Origin: a virus
IMG/VR virus record: IMGVR_UViG_3300011440_000024
Span: 1-55,232 of that record
DNA: 55,232 nucleotides
Direction: 5' to 3' (one strand)
The position numbers and the translations under genes are program-made. The notes beneath the pieces were generated by a model, which ran no database searches, was not told the origin of the DNA, and worked only from the letters and a program-made list of their open reading frames with translations. Shown one piece after another: positions 1 through 8,467 of the stretch (position 1 is the stretch's first letter; every line of letters begins with the position of its first letter).

Positions 1-477
1 AAGATCGAAGTTTACGGACGTGCCTATAATTGGCAACCTTCCACGGATGAAGATAATCGCTACGCCGTCCAATTTATGAACGGTGGCTCCGTAGCCGCAG
101 TAATTTATCTCAGTCTCCTTCCTGGTGATAGACGGTTCTACGTGTTCAATGCAGATTTTGCAGCGAATCAAGTTTCAACTCTGGACTTCCCTGAAGATCA
201 GTGGGTACGGTTGGAATTTCATCTTGTCTGTCACGCTACTCTCGGAGAAATACATGCCAAGGTCTTTCTTGGCGACTCCACTACGCTCTACGATGAGGCT
301 CGTCTACAAAACACGAACACGTTGAGTCAAATCACCGTTTCACGATTCGGACAAGCTAACACTCGTATTGGGAACTTCTCGATGGATGACATTGAACTCA
401 ACGATATAGGCTGGCCGGGAGCGGCGATATCAGAGAAACAATCATTTTATGCATCACGTCGTAGAGCTTGGCGATAA
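1..477 (+). CDS. Lectin-like (ConA/LamG-type jelly-roll) virion protein, C-terminal part
   Basis: The reading frame is open from the first base, so the 5' end lies outside the window; 158 residues are visible. Alternating beta-strand-like segments ending in SMDDIELNDIG resemble the concanavalin-A-like lectin folds common in phage tail and capsid accessory proteins, where a final aspartate-rich strand is typical. The C-terminus is basic (YASRRRAWR). It is followed by a TAATG overlap with the next gene. The partial ORF at 55159-55232 looks like the N-terminus of the same kind of protein. Fold assignment is by pattern only; ligand and exact virion location are unknown. Confidence 0.6.
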   Translation, partial: KIEVYGRAYNWQPSTDEDNRYAVQFMNGGSVAAVIYLSLLPGDRRFYVFNADFAANQVSTLDFPEDQWVRLEFHLVCHATLGEIHAKVFLGDSTTLYDEARLQNTNTLSQITVSRFGQANTRIGNFSMDDIELNDIGWPGAAISEKQSFYASRRRAWR

Positions 478-728
478 TGGTTAAGATAATTTGCGAACAG
501 TATCGCGATGGTGTGAAAGACGATGCTGCGCCTCTTGTTATTCCTAAGTTGAAGAATGAGAAGCCAGAACAGACACTTGAACGTAAATTCAAAGGCGCCG
601 AAAAACGTGGATGGATTGTCGAATGGGTAAGCGACATCGAATTCCATGCTTGGAAATACTATACCGATGGTGATGGTACGCCAGAGCGACCTAACCGAAA
701 AGATCGCTTCTTTAAGGTTATTACATAA
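477..728 (+). CDS. Hypothetical protein, 83 aa
   Basis: ATG at 477 shares its A with the TAA of the preceding gene, which favours it over the in-frame TTG at 468. The protein is small, charged and soluble-looking, with two Trp-rich stretches (RGWIVEWVSD, FHAWKYYTDGDGTPERP). I recognise no family. Its position inside a series of virion accessory genes, coupled on both sides by TAATG overlaps, suggests a minor structural or assembly role. Confidence 0.7.
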   Translation: MVKIICEQYRDGVKDDAAPLVIPKLKNEKPEQTLERKFKGAEKRGWIVEWVSDIEFHAWKYYTDGDGTPERPNRKDRFFKVIT

Positions 729-1444
729 TGGCTGTTACCGACTTAGGCGATGAGGCGGTAACTCGTACTGATACTAGTGATCCGTACAACATGGCAGTAA
801 CTGTGCCGGCGAACTGTCGCGGCATAATTGTAGGACTAAGCCACGGTACATCTAGCACAGATCATGTTGTTTCAGTTGTTTTTGATGGTGTCACGTTTAC
901 TCGTGTTATTCGCGCTACGGATACTGTGACTGAGCCAGGCGATGCAATACTGTACTTCGGTGCGAAAATCGGTGGAACCTTCACTTCAGGTGCGGGTACT
1001 ATTGTTATTCAACTCGCCACAGGTACAACTGATGACATTCATATCAACGTTTGGTATCGTGGTAGTGATACTAGTGCTGATCTAGAAGTCATTGATTCTG
1101 AAGGTATCTCTGAAAACGCAGCTAACCCAACGGTAACACTCACGAAAGGTGGCCGTTCAGGATCGTGTGTCTGTCAGATGTATGGCGGTGGCGCTGCTCC
1201 GGGAGGTACACTTGCAACAGGCAATACACTAGACGGTAATGTTGACCATACCGCTTTTTATTCACAAGCGTGTCATGAAACAACTATTGATACTGCCGAT
1301 CATACAATAGGTTGGTCAACACTATCAACAGACGACTTAGCATTTGTCGCCTGTTGTGTAGCAGAAGTAGTTGCAGCTATACCGGGTTCAATTTATCAGA
1401 CAATACGTAGACGTTCTGGTGACCGTTTTCTTACTCGTAGATAA
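728..1444 (+). CDS. Putative beta-rich virion protein, 238 aa
   Basis: ATG at 728 overlaps the upstream stop (TAATG). The sequence is rich in Thr, Gly, Ser and Val with alternating strands and no transmembrane segment, typical of jelly-roll or Ig-like phage decoration/fibre domains. It contains patterns such as VVSVVFDGVTFTRV and GGAGTIVIQL-like strands, and ends in a very basic tail (RRRSGDRFLTRR), similar in style to the end of the first gene in the window. No named family is recognised; a capsid or tail surface role is inferred from composition and neighbours. Confidence 0.7.
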   Translation: MAVTDLGDEAVTRTDTSDPYNMAVTVPANCRGIIVGLSHGTSSTDHVVSVVFDGVTFTRVIRATDTVTEPGDAILYFGAKIGGTFTSGAGTIVIQLATGTTDDIHINVWYRGSDTSADLEVIDSEGISENAANPTVTLTKGGRSGSCVCQMYGGGAAPGGTLATGNTLDGNVDHTAFYSQACHETTIDTADHTIGWSTLSTDDLAFVACCVAEVVAAIPGSIYQTIRRRSGDRFLTRR

Positions 1445-1466
1445 TTCGTAGATACTAGGAGGTAAA

Positions 1467-1946
1467 ATGTCCAGGCTATATACTGTTGAGTTTGAGAATG
1501 TCACTATTACCAATGCAGGTGGCCCTGCCGATATCTTTGAACTTGATGCGGCTGCTGGTAAGCCGATTGAAGTAGTTGGCATGAAGCTCTACACAGTATC
1601 GGAACTTCAGGAAGCACAGGAAGAATGGATAAGGCTGCGATGGATTCGCGGTCATACAACTTCGGGTTCTACACCAAACTCTAGTCCTACGCCTGCTCCG
1701 GTTGCTGTTACAGATCAAGCTGCTGGATTTACTTGTGAAGTCTACAATACTACCGAAGCGTCAGCAGGTACGGCAGTTAACTTAGAATCTCTAGCTTTCA
1801 ATGTACGCGCTGGTTATGAATTCTTCTATCCCGAACTGATGGGGTCAAAAACTTCAGAAGCTAACCTACTAGTTCTACGTATGCTCTCAACTGTAGCTGA
1901 TGACGTTTCCATGACCGGAACTTTGTGGGTTCTTGAACAAGGTTAA
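1467..1946 (+). CDS. Putative virion structural protein, 159 aa
   Basis: A perfect AGGAGG lies seven bases before ATG 1467. The protein begins MSRLYTVEFENVTITNAGGP and continues with alternating polar/hydrophobic strands; a low-complexity turn (TTSGSTPNSSPTPAP) sits near the middle. It resembles small minor structural proteins annotated near tails of actinophages, but I cannot name a family. Genes on both sides are also beta-rich, which supports a virion role. Confidence 0.65.
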   Translation: MSRLYTVEFENVTITNAGGPADIFELDAAAGKPIEVVGMKLYTVSELQEAQEEWIRLRWIRGHTTSGSTPNSSPTPAPVAVTDQAAGFTCEVYNTTEASAGTAVNLESLAFNVRAGYEFFYPELMGSKTSEANLLVLRMLSTVADDVSMTGTLWVLEQG

Positions 1947-1949
1947 TAA

Positions 1950-3203
1950 GTGCCACGCTATCCTATCAGAGCTAGACAACGACCTCCCCGTAAGGGAATC
2001 TTTCGTTCCATCTTTACTATAGGTGGAGCATATGTTCCTCCTGTCGAATATGTAGATAGTGCTACAGTATATCTCGATCTACAACCAGCTAGTTCTGATG
2101 TTGCTGACTACATTGATAGTGCACAAGTTTATCTTGAATTAACAGCTAGTGGTTCTGATGTTCTAGAAGCTGTAGATAGTGCGGAGGTATATCTTGATCT
2201 TCAATCGTCCGGCGTTGATACAGCACAATTCGATGATGCTGCCACGGTCTATATGGACCTTACCGCCTCTGGCGTTGATATTGCTGAGTTTGTGGATTCT
2301 GCAACGGTGGGGTTACTTCTCACACCTTCGTCTGTCCAGAACTTCGATGCAGTAGATTCTTCTGAGATATATCTAGACCTACAACCTGAATCTACATTTG
2401 AAGAGCATACGACATTCGATGCGGCAGAAGTATATCTTGATCTTCAAGCATCAGGTGTTGATGAACTCACTCGGGAATATCTAGATACGGCGGAAATTTA
2501 TGTTGATCTACAACCAGACAGTTCCGACACAGCCGAATTTGTTGACTCAAGTAATGTGTATCTTGATCTTCAATCAAGTGGTTCCGATATCACAGAGTTT
2601 GCAGATGAAGCTACAGTGTACTTTGACCTTCAACCAACCAGTGACGATGTAGGAGAATTCGTAGATGCTGCTACTACGTATCTTGACATACAGCCTAGTG
2701 GCTCTGATGTTGGAGACTTTATTGATTCTGTTATCGTTCCTCTTGTTCTCTCTGCAAGTGGCGTAGACGAATATACACCTGCAAGTGGTGGCACAGAGTA
2801 TCTTGATTCAGCGGAGGTCTATCTTGACATACAACCTACTAGTGTTGATACAGCCGACTTCATTGATTCAGCAACCGTTGACCTCGACATATCCATCACG
2901 ACACAGGATATCGCGCAGTTCGATGATGCAGCTACAGTATTTTTGGGATTGGTACCTTCAACGACAGATGTAGCAGATTTTGTAGATACCAACCAAGTCT
3001 ATCTTATACTGACACCAACAGGTGTTGAAGAACTTTCATTTGCTTATAGTGATACAGCAATTGTCTATCTCGATCTGCAAGTCCTTGTATTTATTGCTCC
3101 AACGATGGACTTGCAAGTCCTTGGAATATCGCGCAGATGGGTTCTTCAGATTAACAGACGCTTTGAGGTAATAGGAGGGCCAGTTAAACAGTGGATATTT
3201 TAA
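1950..3203 (+). CDS. Tandem-repeat virion protein (DSAxVYLDLQP repeats), 417 aa
   Basis: GTG start at 1950, four bases after the previous stop. After a short basic N-terminus (PRYPIRARQRPPRKG) come about 17 tandem units of roughly 20 residues with consensus F-[VI]-D-[SA]-A-x-V-Y-L-D-L-Q-P-x-[SG]-x-D-x-A. The last ~35 residues do not repeat and end in Trp/Arg-rich strands (GISRRWVLQINRRFEV). Such acidic beta repeats fit an elongated, surface-exposed fibre or decoration protein (inference). A short paralog with one repeat lies at 54089-54373, and in both places the next gene is a small beta protein, so the pair is a duplicated cassette. Confidence 0.75.
   Translation: MPRYPIRARQRPPRKGIFRSIFTIGGAYVPPVEYVDSATVYLDLQPASSDVADYIDSAQVYLELTASGSDVLEAVDSAEVYLDLQSSGVDTAQFDDAATVYMDLTASGVDIAEFVDSATVGLLLTPSSVQNFDAVDSSEIYLDLQPESTFEEHTTFDAAEVYLDLQASGVDELTREYLDTAEIYVDLQPDSSDTAEFVDSSNVYLDLQSSGSDITEFADEATVYFDLQPTSDDVGEFVDAATTYLDIQPSGSDVGDFIDSVIVPLVLSASGVDEYTPASGGTEYLDSAEVYLDIQPTSVDTADFIDSATVDLDISITTQDIAQFDDAATVFLGLVPSTTDVADFVDTNQVYLILTPTGVEELSFAYSDTAIVYLDLQVLVFIAPTMDLQVLGISRRWVLQINRRFEVIGGPVKQWIF
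2043..3085 (+). repeat. ~17 tandem ~60-bp coding repeats
   Basis: Degenerate direct repeats encoding the DSAxVYLDLQP unit. The nucleotide copies have diverged considerably (different codons for the same residues), which points to old duplication kept under protein-level selection rather than a recent slippage expansion. Confidence 0.8.
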
Positions 3204-3499
3204 AGAAGAATACAGTTGAGCCTGTTCTTGTAAGTTTGCGAGATAGGCTTCAGAATATAACCGATCTATCTACAGTAACTACTCCACGATTCGATGTAAG
3301 AGATTCAGCCGACGTGCTTAAGATTACTAACGGTATTCCAACCTTTGATGCTGACCACCCTATGACAGCTATCTGTCTCATTGACACTAGTACCGGCGGT
3401 GGATGGGCTTCAGATGAATACCGGCTTTATTTCAAGTACACAGACGGTTCTTCTATGCCTATTCTATTTGCTGGAAAGTTTCGCGTCGAAGATGATTGA
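3191..3499 (+). CDS. Small beta protein, cassette partner of repeat protein, 102 aa
   Basis: GTG start at 3191 lies inside the end of the preceding gene, with GGAGGG about 11 bases upstream. The central part, FDVRDSADVLKITNG, and the end, YRLYFKYTDGSSMPILFAGKFRVED, match the protein at 54409-54726 (FDVMDSADAFKYGDG ... YRLFVWFVVGSETVRKGPFFFDV). Fold looks like a small Ig-like or SH3-like sandwich. The order repeat protein then this protein is conserved in both copies, suggesting that the two interact. The next gene starts 8 bases before its stop. Confidence 0.7.
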   Translation: MDILKKNTVEPVLVSLRDRLQNITDLSTVTTPRFDVRDSADVLKITNGIPTFDADHPMTAICLIDTSTGGGWASDEYRLYFKYTDGSSMPILFAGKFRVEDD

Positions 3500-4895
3500 C
3501 CCTGATAAGCGACGGTTCTTGTTCAAGAAGATTGGCTATGAACCTCATAGTCAGGAACAGTGGGATTGCCATGAATCGACAATGCGGTTCCGTATCTTAT
3601 GCTGTGGGCGCCGTTGGGGTAAAACGACATTCGGTGGAAATGAGCTAACCGTTGCAGCGATGGATCATACCGATCCTGGTTATTATTGGATCGTTGGGCC
3701 AAACTATGTTCAAGGAGAAAAAGAGTTCCGCATTCTTTATCACAACCTCGTCGTTAAGCTCAACCTTGGGTCTAAGATCAAAAAACAGTATAACGTTAAT
3801 CAAGGCCAAATGCGAATTGAAATGCCTTGGGGAACTATCATCGAGGTAAAGTCGGCAGATCGAAAAGATGGACTACTCGGTGAAGGTCTTAGAGGCGTTA
3901 TTATGGCTGAGGCTGCTAGGCATGATAAAGATACATGGGAGATGTTTGTACGACCGGCACTTTCTGATATTACAAAAGGTGAGCGCGGGTGGGCAATCTT
4001 TACATCAACGCCGAAGGGACATAACTGGTTCCAAGGTCTATGGTTGATGGGTCAAATTAGAAGCATCCATCCTGAATACGAATCATGGCGTCTTCCTTCA
4101 TGGGGTAACGAATTTGTTTATCCTGATGGCAGAGCTGATAGCGAAATTAAACTAATTGAACAGACAGTATCACCACAGTTCTTTGCACAGGAAATCGCTG
4201 CTGAGTTTACTTCGTTCGTTGGTCGAATCTACGATGAGTTCATTCCTAAGATTCACGTCCCAGAAAAAAGTATTCCATATAATCCAGCATGGAGAAACTA
4301 TTGGGTATTCGACTATGGTTTCGCTGATCCCTTCGTATGCTTAGATATTATGGTTGATCCTGAAGAGAACGTTTATATATGGAGAGAATATCAAGAGCGA
4401 TATAAAGCGACTTGGGATCATGCTCATATTCTACAGGAAAGACCCAATCCTGAAGGATTCCATGTTGATGCAATGTTTGGTGATCCTCGTGGTGCAGATC
4501 AAGCAGCTACCATTGCATTAGTTCTCGGACAAGTGTTTTCTGAAGACGTTGATCGTTCACAAGGATATGAAGCTGTTAGGCGTTGGATTAAAGTTCAGCC
4601 TAACGGTAAACCTAAATTCTTCATTGATAAAAGTTGTGTAGAACTCATCCGACAAATGGAAATGCTGCATTTGAAGGAAGCTAAGGACGGAAGAAACGCT
4701 CCAGAAGAACAGCACGATTATGACGATCACGGACCTGACGCAGTTAGATATTTCTTCAGTCAATACTTTGTGCTTGGTGCTGGTTCCCGCCTTAGCGACG
4801 TGTACTCTCCACTTGGTTTGACTGGTGAAGCATTAACGTACTTCCAGCAGCATACGCCATTTACGAAACAGACTATCGGCTTCGGTCAGAGGTAA
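3492..4895 (+). CDS. terL: Terminase large subunit
   Basis: 467-residue packaging ATPase/nuclease that cuts concatemers and drives DNA into the prohead through the portal. Visible motifs: Walker A CCGRRWGKTT near the N-terminus, a Walker-B-like VIMAEAARH followed by the coupling motif STPKG, then an RNase-H-like nuclease domain with VFDYGFADPF, MFGDPRGAD and HDHGPDAVRYF-type acidic clusters (here YDDHGPDAVRYF). ATG 3492 is preferred over an upstream in-frame ATG at 3381 because the extension is the antisense-like shadow of the preceding gene and the Walker A then sits at the usual distance. It is followed two bases later by the portal gene. Confidence 0.93.
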   Translation: MIDPDKRRFLFKKIGYEPHSQEQWDCHESTMRFRILCCGRRWGKTTFGGNELTVAAMDHTDPGYYWIVGPNYVQGEKEFRILYHNLVVKLNLGSKIKKQYNVNQGQMRIEMPWGTIIEVKSADRKDGLLGEGLRGVIMAEAARHDKDTWEMFVRPALSDITKGERGWAIFTSTPKGHNWFQGLWLMGQIRSIHPEYESWRLPSWGNEFVYPDGRADSEIKLIEQTVSPQFFAQEIAAEFTSFVGRIYDEFIPKIHVPEKSIPYNPAWRNYWVFDYGFADPFVCLDIMVDPEENVYIWREYQERYKATWDHAHILQERPNPEGFHVDAMFGDPRGADQAATIALVLGQVFSEDVDRSQGYEAVRRWIKVQPNGKPKFFIDKSCVELIRQMEMLHLKEAKDGRNAPEEQHDYDDHGPDAVRYFFSQYFVLGAGSRLSDVYSPLGLTGEALTYFQQHTPFTKQTIGFGQR

Positions 4896-4896
4896 T

Positions 4897-6339
4897 ATGG
4901 CAAAGAAGAAAGATAACCGAAACAAACGCAATCTAGTAACTCGTATCTTTCAAGCTGCTCCCGATCCGCGAAAACGGTCAACCGGCACTTCTCTAAATGC
5001 AAGGGGAGCGGTGCCTGTTGATAGTTCAGCCACTAGTGAATTAGGCTCATCGCGTGGTGGAGTTACAAGAGACATTGTTCCTGCATTGGGTCAGGGAGCG
5101 CAAGCAATTCGCATCTATGACCAAATGTCTAACTCTCTTGCTAGTGTCGATGTTTCGCTTCGTGCGGGTAAGATGCCTATTATGGGTGCAATGTTCTTTA
5201 TCGAATCATACGATGATTCACAAGAGAACATTGACATCAAACAGTTCGTTGAATACAATCTTCTTAGAGGAACGGCAGCACCATTTCTTCTCGTACTAGA
5301 AGATATCCTTCGTATGTACGAATACGGTTATACCGTATTCGAGAAGGTATATGAGAATAGAGAATGGGCGCCTAAACGTGGTGGAGCTAATCGTCGTAAG
5401 TACACAATGCTAAAGAAGCTAGCTCCACGTCCTACTCCTACTATCAAGAAGATTAACTACGACGACAATGGTGGTCCCCTTAGTATCGTGCAATCTGCTG
5501 TCGATAGGAATAACAAAGTTAAAGATGTTGAGCTGGATATCTCTAAGCTCATCGTATTCAGCTTTAATAAAAAGGGCGGCAATCTAGAAGGTAAGTCGAT
5601 CCTTCGTACTGCATATCAGCATTGGTACTACGTTGATAACCTTTACAAGATTGATGGTATTCAGAAGGAACGTCATGGTATGGGATTCCCTGTACTTGAA
5701 CTTCCTCCTGGATTTAAAGATGCTGACAAACTTGCAGCAGAGTTGCTAGTTCAGAACATTCGTACTAACGAGCATGGCGGAATGGTTCTACCTCCTGGCT
5801 TTAAATTCCATTTCGCAGAATTGCCAGGGCAACCTGTTAACGTGATGGAATCTATCGACCATCATAACGGGATGATTATGCTTAACGTTATGGTTCAGTT
5901 CCTTATGATGGGTATTCAAGGTAGCGGTAGTGGTGGTAGAGCAACTGCTGGATCGCATCAGGATATGTTCACGAAGTCACTACGCTATGTAGGAAATCTC
6001 ATCTGCGATTGGATGAACTACTATCTCATTCCACAATTGGTTGCATATAACTTTGAAACTGACAAGTTCCCACGATTGCAGATCAAAAATATCGGTGAAA
6101 CGAAAGACTTGCAACAGTGGGGATCAGCAGTTGCAAACCTTGCTGCACAGAATCTTATCACTCTTGATTTGGAGACAGAACAGTGGGTTCGTTCTATTCT
6201 CGATGCGCCACCTAAAATGGGAGGTAAGCAAACTCCTGAAGCTAATGCAGGTAACGCAAGCGAGAAGAAGGGAGATATTGAATCAGGTGTTGGTGATGGA
6301 GGTAATGCAGGAGTTCCTACTGATGATGCGGATACATAA
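4897..6339 (+). CDS. Portal protein (DUF935 / Mu gp29-like)
   Basis: 480 residues. The dodecameric portal forms the DNA gate at one capsid vertex and binds terminase and the head-tail connectors. The central section (LRMYEYGYTVFEKVYE, later KFPRLQIKNIGETKDLQQW) matches the DUF935/Mu gp29 style of portal. The N-terminus is very basic (AKKKDNRNKRN) and the C-terminus is glycine/acid-rich and probably disordered. It sits between the large terminase and the head protease, the standard order, and its TAA overlaps the next ATG. Confidence 0.88.
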   Translation: MAKKKDNRNKRNLVTRIFQAAPDPRKRSTGTSLNARGAVPVDSSATSELGSSRGGVTRDIVPALGQGAQAIRIYDQMSNSLASVDVSLRAGKMPIMGAMFFIESYDDSQENIDIKQFVEYNLLRGTAAPFLLVLEDILRMYEYGYTVFEKVYENREWAPKRGGANRRKYTMLKKLAPRPTPTIKKINYDDNGGPLSIVQSAVDRNNKVKDVELDISKLIVFSFNKKGGNLEGKSILRTAYQHWYYVDNLYKIDGIQKERHGMGFPVLELPPGFKDADKLAAELLVQNIRTNEHGGMVLPPGFKFHFAELPGQPVNVMESIDHHNGMIMLNVMVQFLMMGIQGSGSGGRATAGSHQDMFTKSLRYVGNLICDWMNYYLIPQLVAYNFETDKFPRLQIKNIGETKDLQQWGSAVANLAAQNLITLDLETEQWVRSILDAPPKMGGKQTPEANAGNASEKKGDIESGVGDGGNAGVPTDDADT

Positions 6340-8036
6340 TGAAAGACTATAGTAAAATCATCACAGGTATGACTTCTACTCCGTGGATGATTACGGAATC
6401 TGCCATGAAGATGATTTGTGAAATTGTGCAAGAGCATATTCATGGAAACGTATCGCAAGAAGATATCCGTATCAGGTATCAGGATTCTCGGCAGGAAAGG
6501 AAGGAACGTCATGCTACTAAGCAAGTTCGTGGACTTGGCGTTCTTGAACTAGCTGGACCCATCTTTCCTAAAGCGAATCTTATGACGGAACTGAGTGGAG
6601 CAACATCTATTGAACAGTTCCGTAGTGACTTTAGAGTAATGCTTGCAGATGAATCTGTTGATGCAATTCTTCTGGACATTGATAGTCCCGGTGGTCATTC
6701 ATCGCAGATTTCTGAAATGGCCGCAGAGATTCGACAGGCTAGAGAAATCAAGCCTATCTGGGCTATCGCAAATACATCAGCAACTTCTGCTGCATATTTT
6801 CTCGGTTCGGCAGCAGACAAGATGTTTGCTTCGCCTTCTTCATTCGTTGCAAACATCGGAACTATCATGGTAGTCAGAGACGATTCCAAACAGAATGAAA
6901 TGTTTGGCATCAAGGAAACTCCTATTGGTTCTAGTAAACTCAAGAAGGTAGGTTATGAGCCTCTTGATGCTGAAGGTGAAGCTTATCTTCAGAGCATTGT
7001 CGATGATACCAATGATGATTTCGTAACTGGCGTTGCTCTAGGTCGTAGAGTAAGTGAAGATACTGTTCGTAACGAATTTGGCGACGGTGCAGTTATGACA
7101 GCAAGACAAGGTTTAGAAGCTGGAGTAGTAGATGGTATTGCTACTTTTGACGAGGTTGTCTCTGAGCTTCTACATTCTACTTCTACCACACAGGGAGGTT
7201 CTATCGGTCGCGCGGAAAAAGTTGCTGCAAACGCTAACGTTAGTAATACAAACGTTAAGCAAACGGACGATATGGATAAAGCACATGGTGAGCCTGGTCC
7301 TACAGGTGAGCCAATTCCACGCGAACCGGCAGATAAAGATGATCCCGCTATTAAGGGAGGTTGGCGAGTTGATACACCACCGCCACCAGCAGGACAACAA
7401 CAGAGCAATCAAGGAGGGAAGGAGCTAATGGATAACGAACAGCTTGTTGCTCTCGCAACTGCACTCGGTGTAGAAATTGCCGAAGGTGATGATGAGGCAA
7501 CAGTGTACGCTAATGTACTTGAAGCTGCTGGCGATATTCAGCCTCTTCTGGTAGCAACATCAGAGGCAAGGGATTTCGCTAAGGACTATCCTGAGCAGGC
7601 TAATCGAATGCTTGAACTTGAAAGAGCGGATCGAGAAAGTCGTGCTATGCAGTTTGCAAAGCAGTTTGAAAGTGTACAGAAAGAAGTTAAGGTTGGAGAA
7701 GATACGAAGATTAAAACATTCGGTTACTCCGCTCTTATGACTTCTAAGATTGAGGAAGCTCATGTAAAGGTTGCAAGTCGTTCTTTCACCCATGATGATC
7801 TTTCCAATCTTCTTACGACAGCATTCGATAGCGTTGTAGATTTTGATGAGGACGGTTCTTCTAGGTCTGTTGAGCGTAAGCCAGTCGATGCTAATGCAAG
7901 TCGTCAGACTGTTCGACAGGAGTTTGCTAATCTCGTTAAGGAGATTCGTCAGGAAGATAATCTATCTCGTAGAGAAGCAATTGCGGAAGCTGCCAAGCGT
8001 GAGCCTGAGCTTGCTGCCGCATATGCGAGCAGGTAG
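6339..8036 (+). CDS. Head maturation protease (S49/SppA-like) fused to scaffold domain
   Basis: 565 residues. Residues ~65-290 form an S49 ClpP/SppA-like serine peptidase: ILLDIDSPGG (~110-119), TSATSAAYFLGSAAD with probable nucleophile Ser150, and SSKLKKVGYEPLD supplying the general-base lysine (~202). A Pro/Gly-rich linker (~310-360) leads to a helical C-terminal domain of about 200 residues typical of scaffolds. The protease is expected to process scaffold and prohead proteins during maturation. A strong internal ribosome site and in-frame ATG at 7428 would give the C-terminal domain separately, the lambda C/Nu3 arrangement. Confidence 0.88.
   Translation: MKDYSKIITGMTSTPWMITESAMKMICEIVQEHIHGNVSQEDIRIRYQDSRQERKERHATKQVRGLGVLELAGPIFPKANLMTELSGATSIEQFRSDFRVMLADESVDAILLDIDSPGGHSSQISEMAAEIRQAREIKPIWAIANTSATSAAYFLGSAADKMFASPSSFVANIGTIMVVRDDSKQNEMFGIKETPIGSSKLKKVGYEPLDAEGEAYLQSIVDDTNDDFVTGVALGRRVSEDTVRNEFGDGAVMTARQGLEAGVVDGIATFDEVVSELLHSTSTTQGGSIGRAEKVAANANVSNTNVKQTDDMDKAHGEPGPTGEPIPREPADKDDPAIKGGWRVDTPPPPAGQQQSNQGGKELMDNEQLVALATALGVEIAEGDDEATVYANVLEAAGDIQPLLVATSEARDFAKDYPEQANRMLELERADRESRAMQFAKQFESVQKEVKVGEDTKIKTFGYSALMTSKIEEAHVKVASRSFTHDDLSNLLTTAFDSVVDFDEDGSSRSVERKPVDANASRQTVRQEFANLVKEIRQEDNLSRREAIAEAAKREPELAAAYASR
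7428..8036 (+). CDS. Nested scaffold protein from internal start
   Basis: In frame with the protease gene. ATG 7428 is preceded by AAGGAGGGAAGGAGCTA, a near-perfect double Shine-Dalgarno, in the disordered linker. The 202-residue product (MDNEQLVALATALGVE...) is acidic and helix-rich, with coiled-coil-like EL/ER stretches, and ends in a basic helix typical of capsid-binding scaffold tails. Translation from this site would supply excess scaffold over protease, as known for lambda Nu3. The ribosome site is seen directly; use of it is inferred. Confidence 0.75.
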   Translation: MDNEQLVALATALGVEIAEGDDEATVYANVLEAAGDIQPLLVATSEARDFAKDYPEQANRMLELERADRESRAMQFAKQFESVQKEVKVGEDTKIKTFGYSALMTSKIEEAHVKVASRSFTHDDLSNLLTTAFDSVVDFDEDGSSRSVERKPVDANASRQTVRQEFANLVKEIRQEDNLSRREAIAEAAKREPELAAAYASR

Positions 8037-8056
8037 GAAAGGAGGATTAACGAATA

Positions 8057-8449
8057 ATGCCATCAGCAACTAGCAATCAGGTTGAGAGCAAAGGCTTTAA
8101 TGCTGCTGCTGCTATTACGAAGGGTCGTGCAGTTAAGTCAACAGGTAACCCTGAAGAAGTCACACCAGTAACAGCAGCAACTGATGTTGTTTTCGGTATT
8201 GCAGTATTTGATGTTTCTGCTGGTGAAATTGCAAGAGGAAAAGGCGCGACCGTTGTACTGATTGGTCAGGCAGTAATGGAAGCATCAGAAGCAATCAACG
8301 AAGGTCAGCTTATTTCGCCAACTGCTACTGGTACCGCACAGGTTGCTGCTGCTACCGAACGTGTAATTGGTGTAGCAATGGAAGCAGCTTCAGGTGCAGG
8401 TAAGTATTTCAAGATTCATCTTAGTCTACCTGGCACGATTCTGGCGTAG
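8057..8449 (+). CDS. Capsid decoration/stabilisation protein (DUF2190-like)
   Basis: 130 residues, Ala/Gly/Val-rich, with the pattern FNAAAAITKGRAVKSTG, VFGIAVFDVSAGE, GQLISPTATGTAQVA and RVIGVAMEAASGAG that is characteristic of DUF2190 small head proteins, which usually sit next to the capsid gene and trimerise on the shell surface. AGGAGG lies about 12 bases upstream of the ATG. It is flanked by the scaffold and major capsid genes. Confidence 0.78.
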   Translation: MPSATSNQVESKGFNAAAAITKGRAVKSTGNPEEVTPVTAATDVVFGIAVFDVSAGEIARGKGATVVLIGQAVMEASEAINEGQLISPTATGTAQVAAATERVIGVAMEAASGAGKYFKIHLSLPGTILA

Positions 8450-8467
8450 GAAGGGAGGGATATCTAA

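Noticed and set aside
3381-3491. Longer terminase start at 3381
   Set aside because: The extra 37 residues lie over the preceding gene in a shadow frame, and ATG 3492 gives the normal N-terminus.
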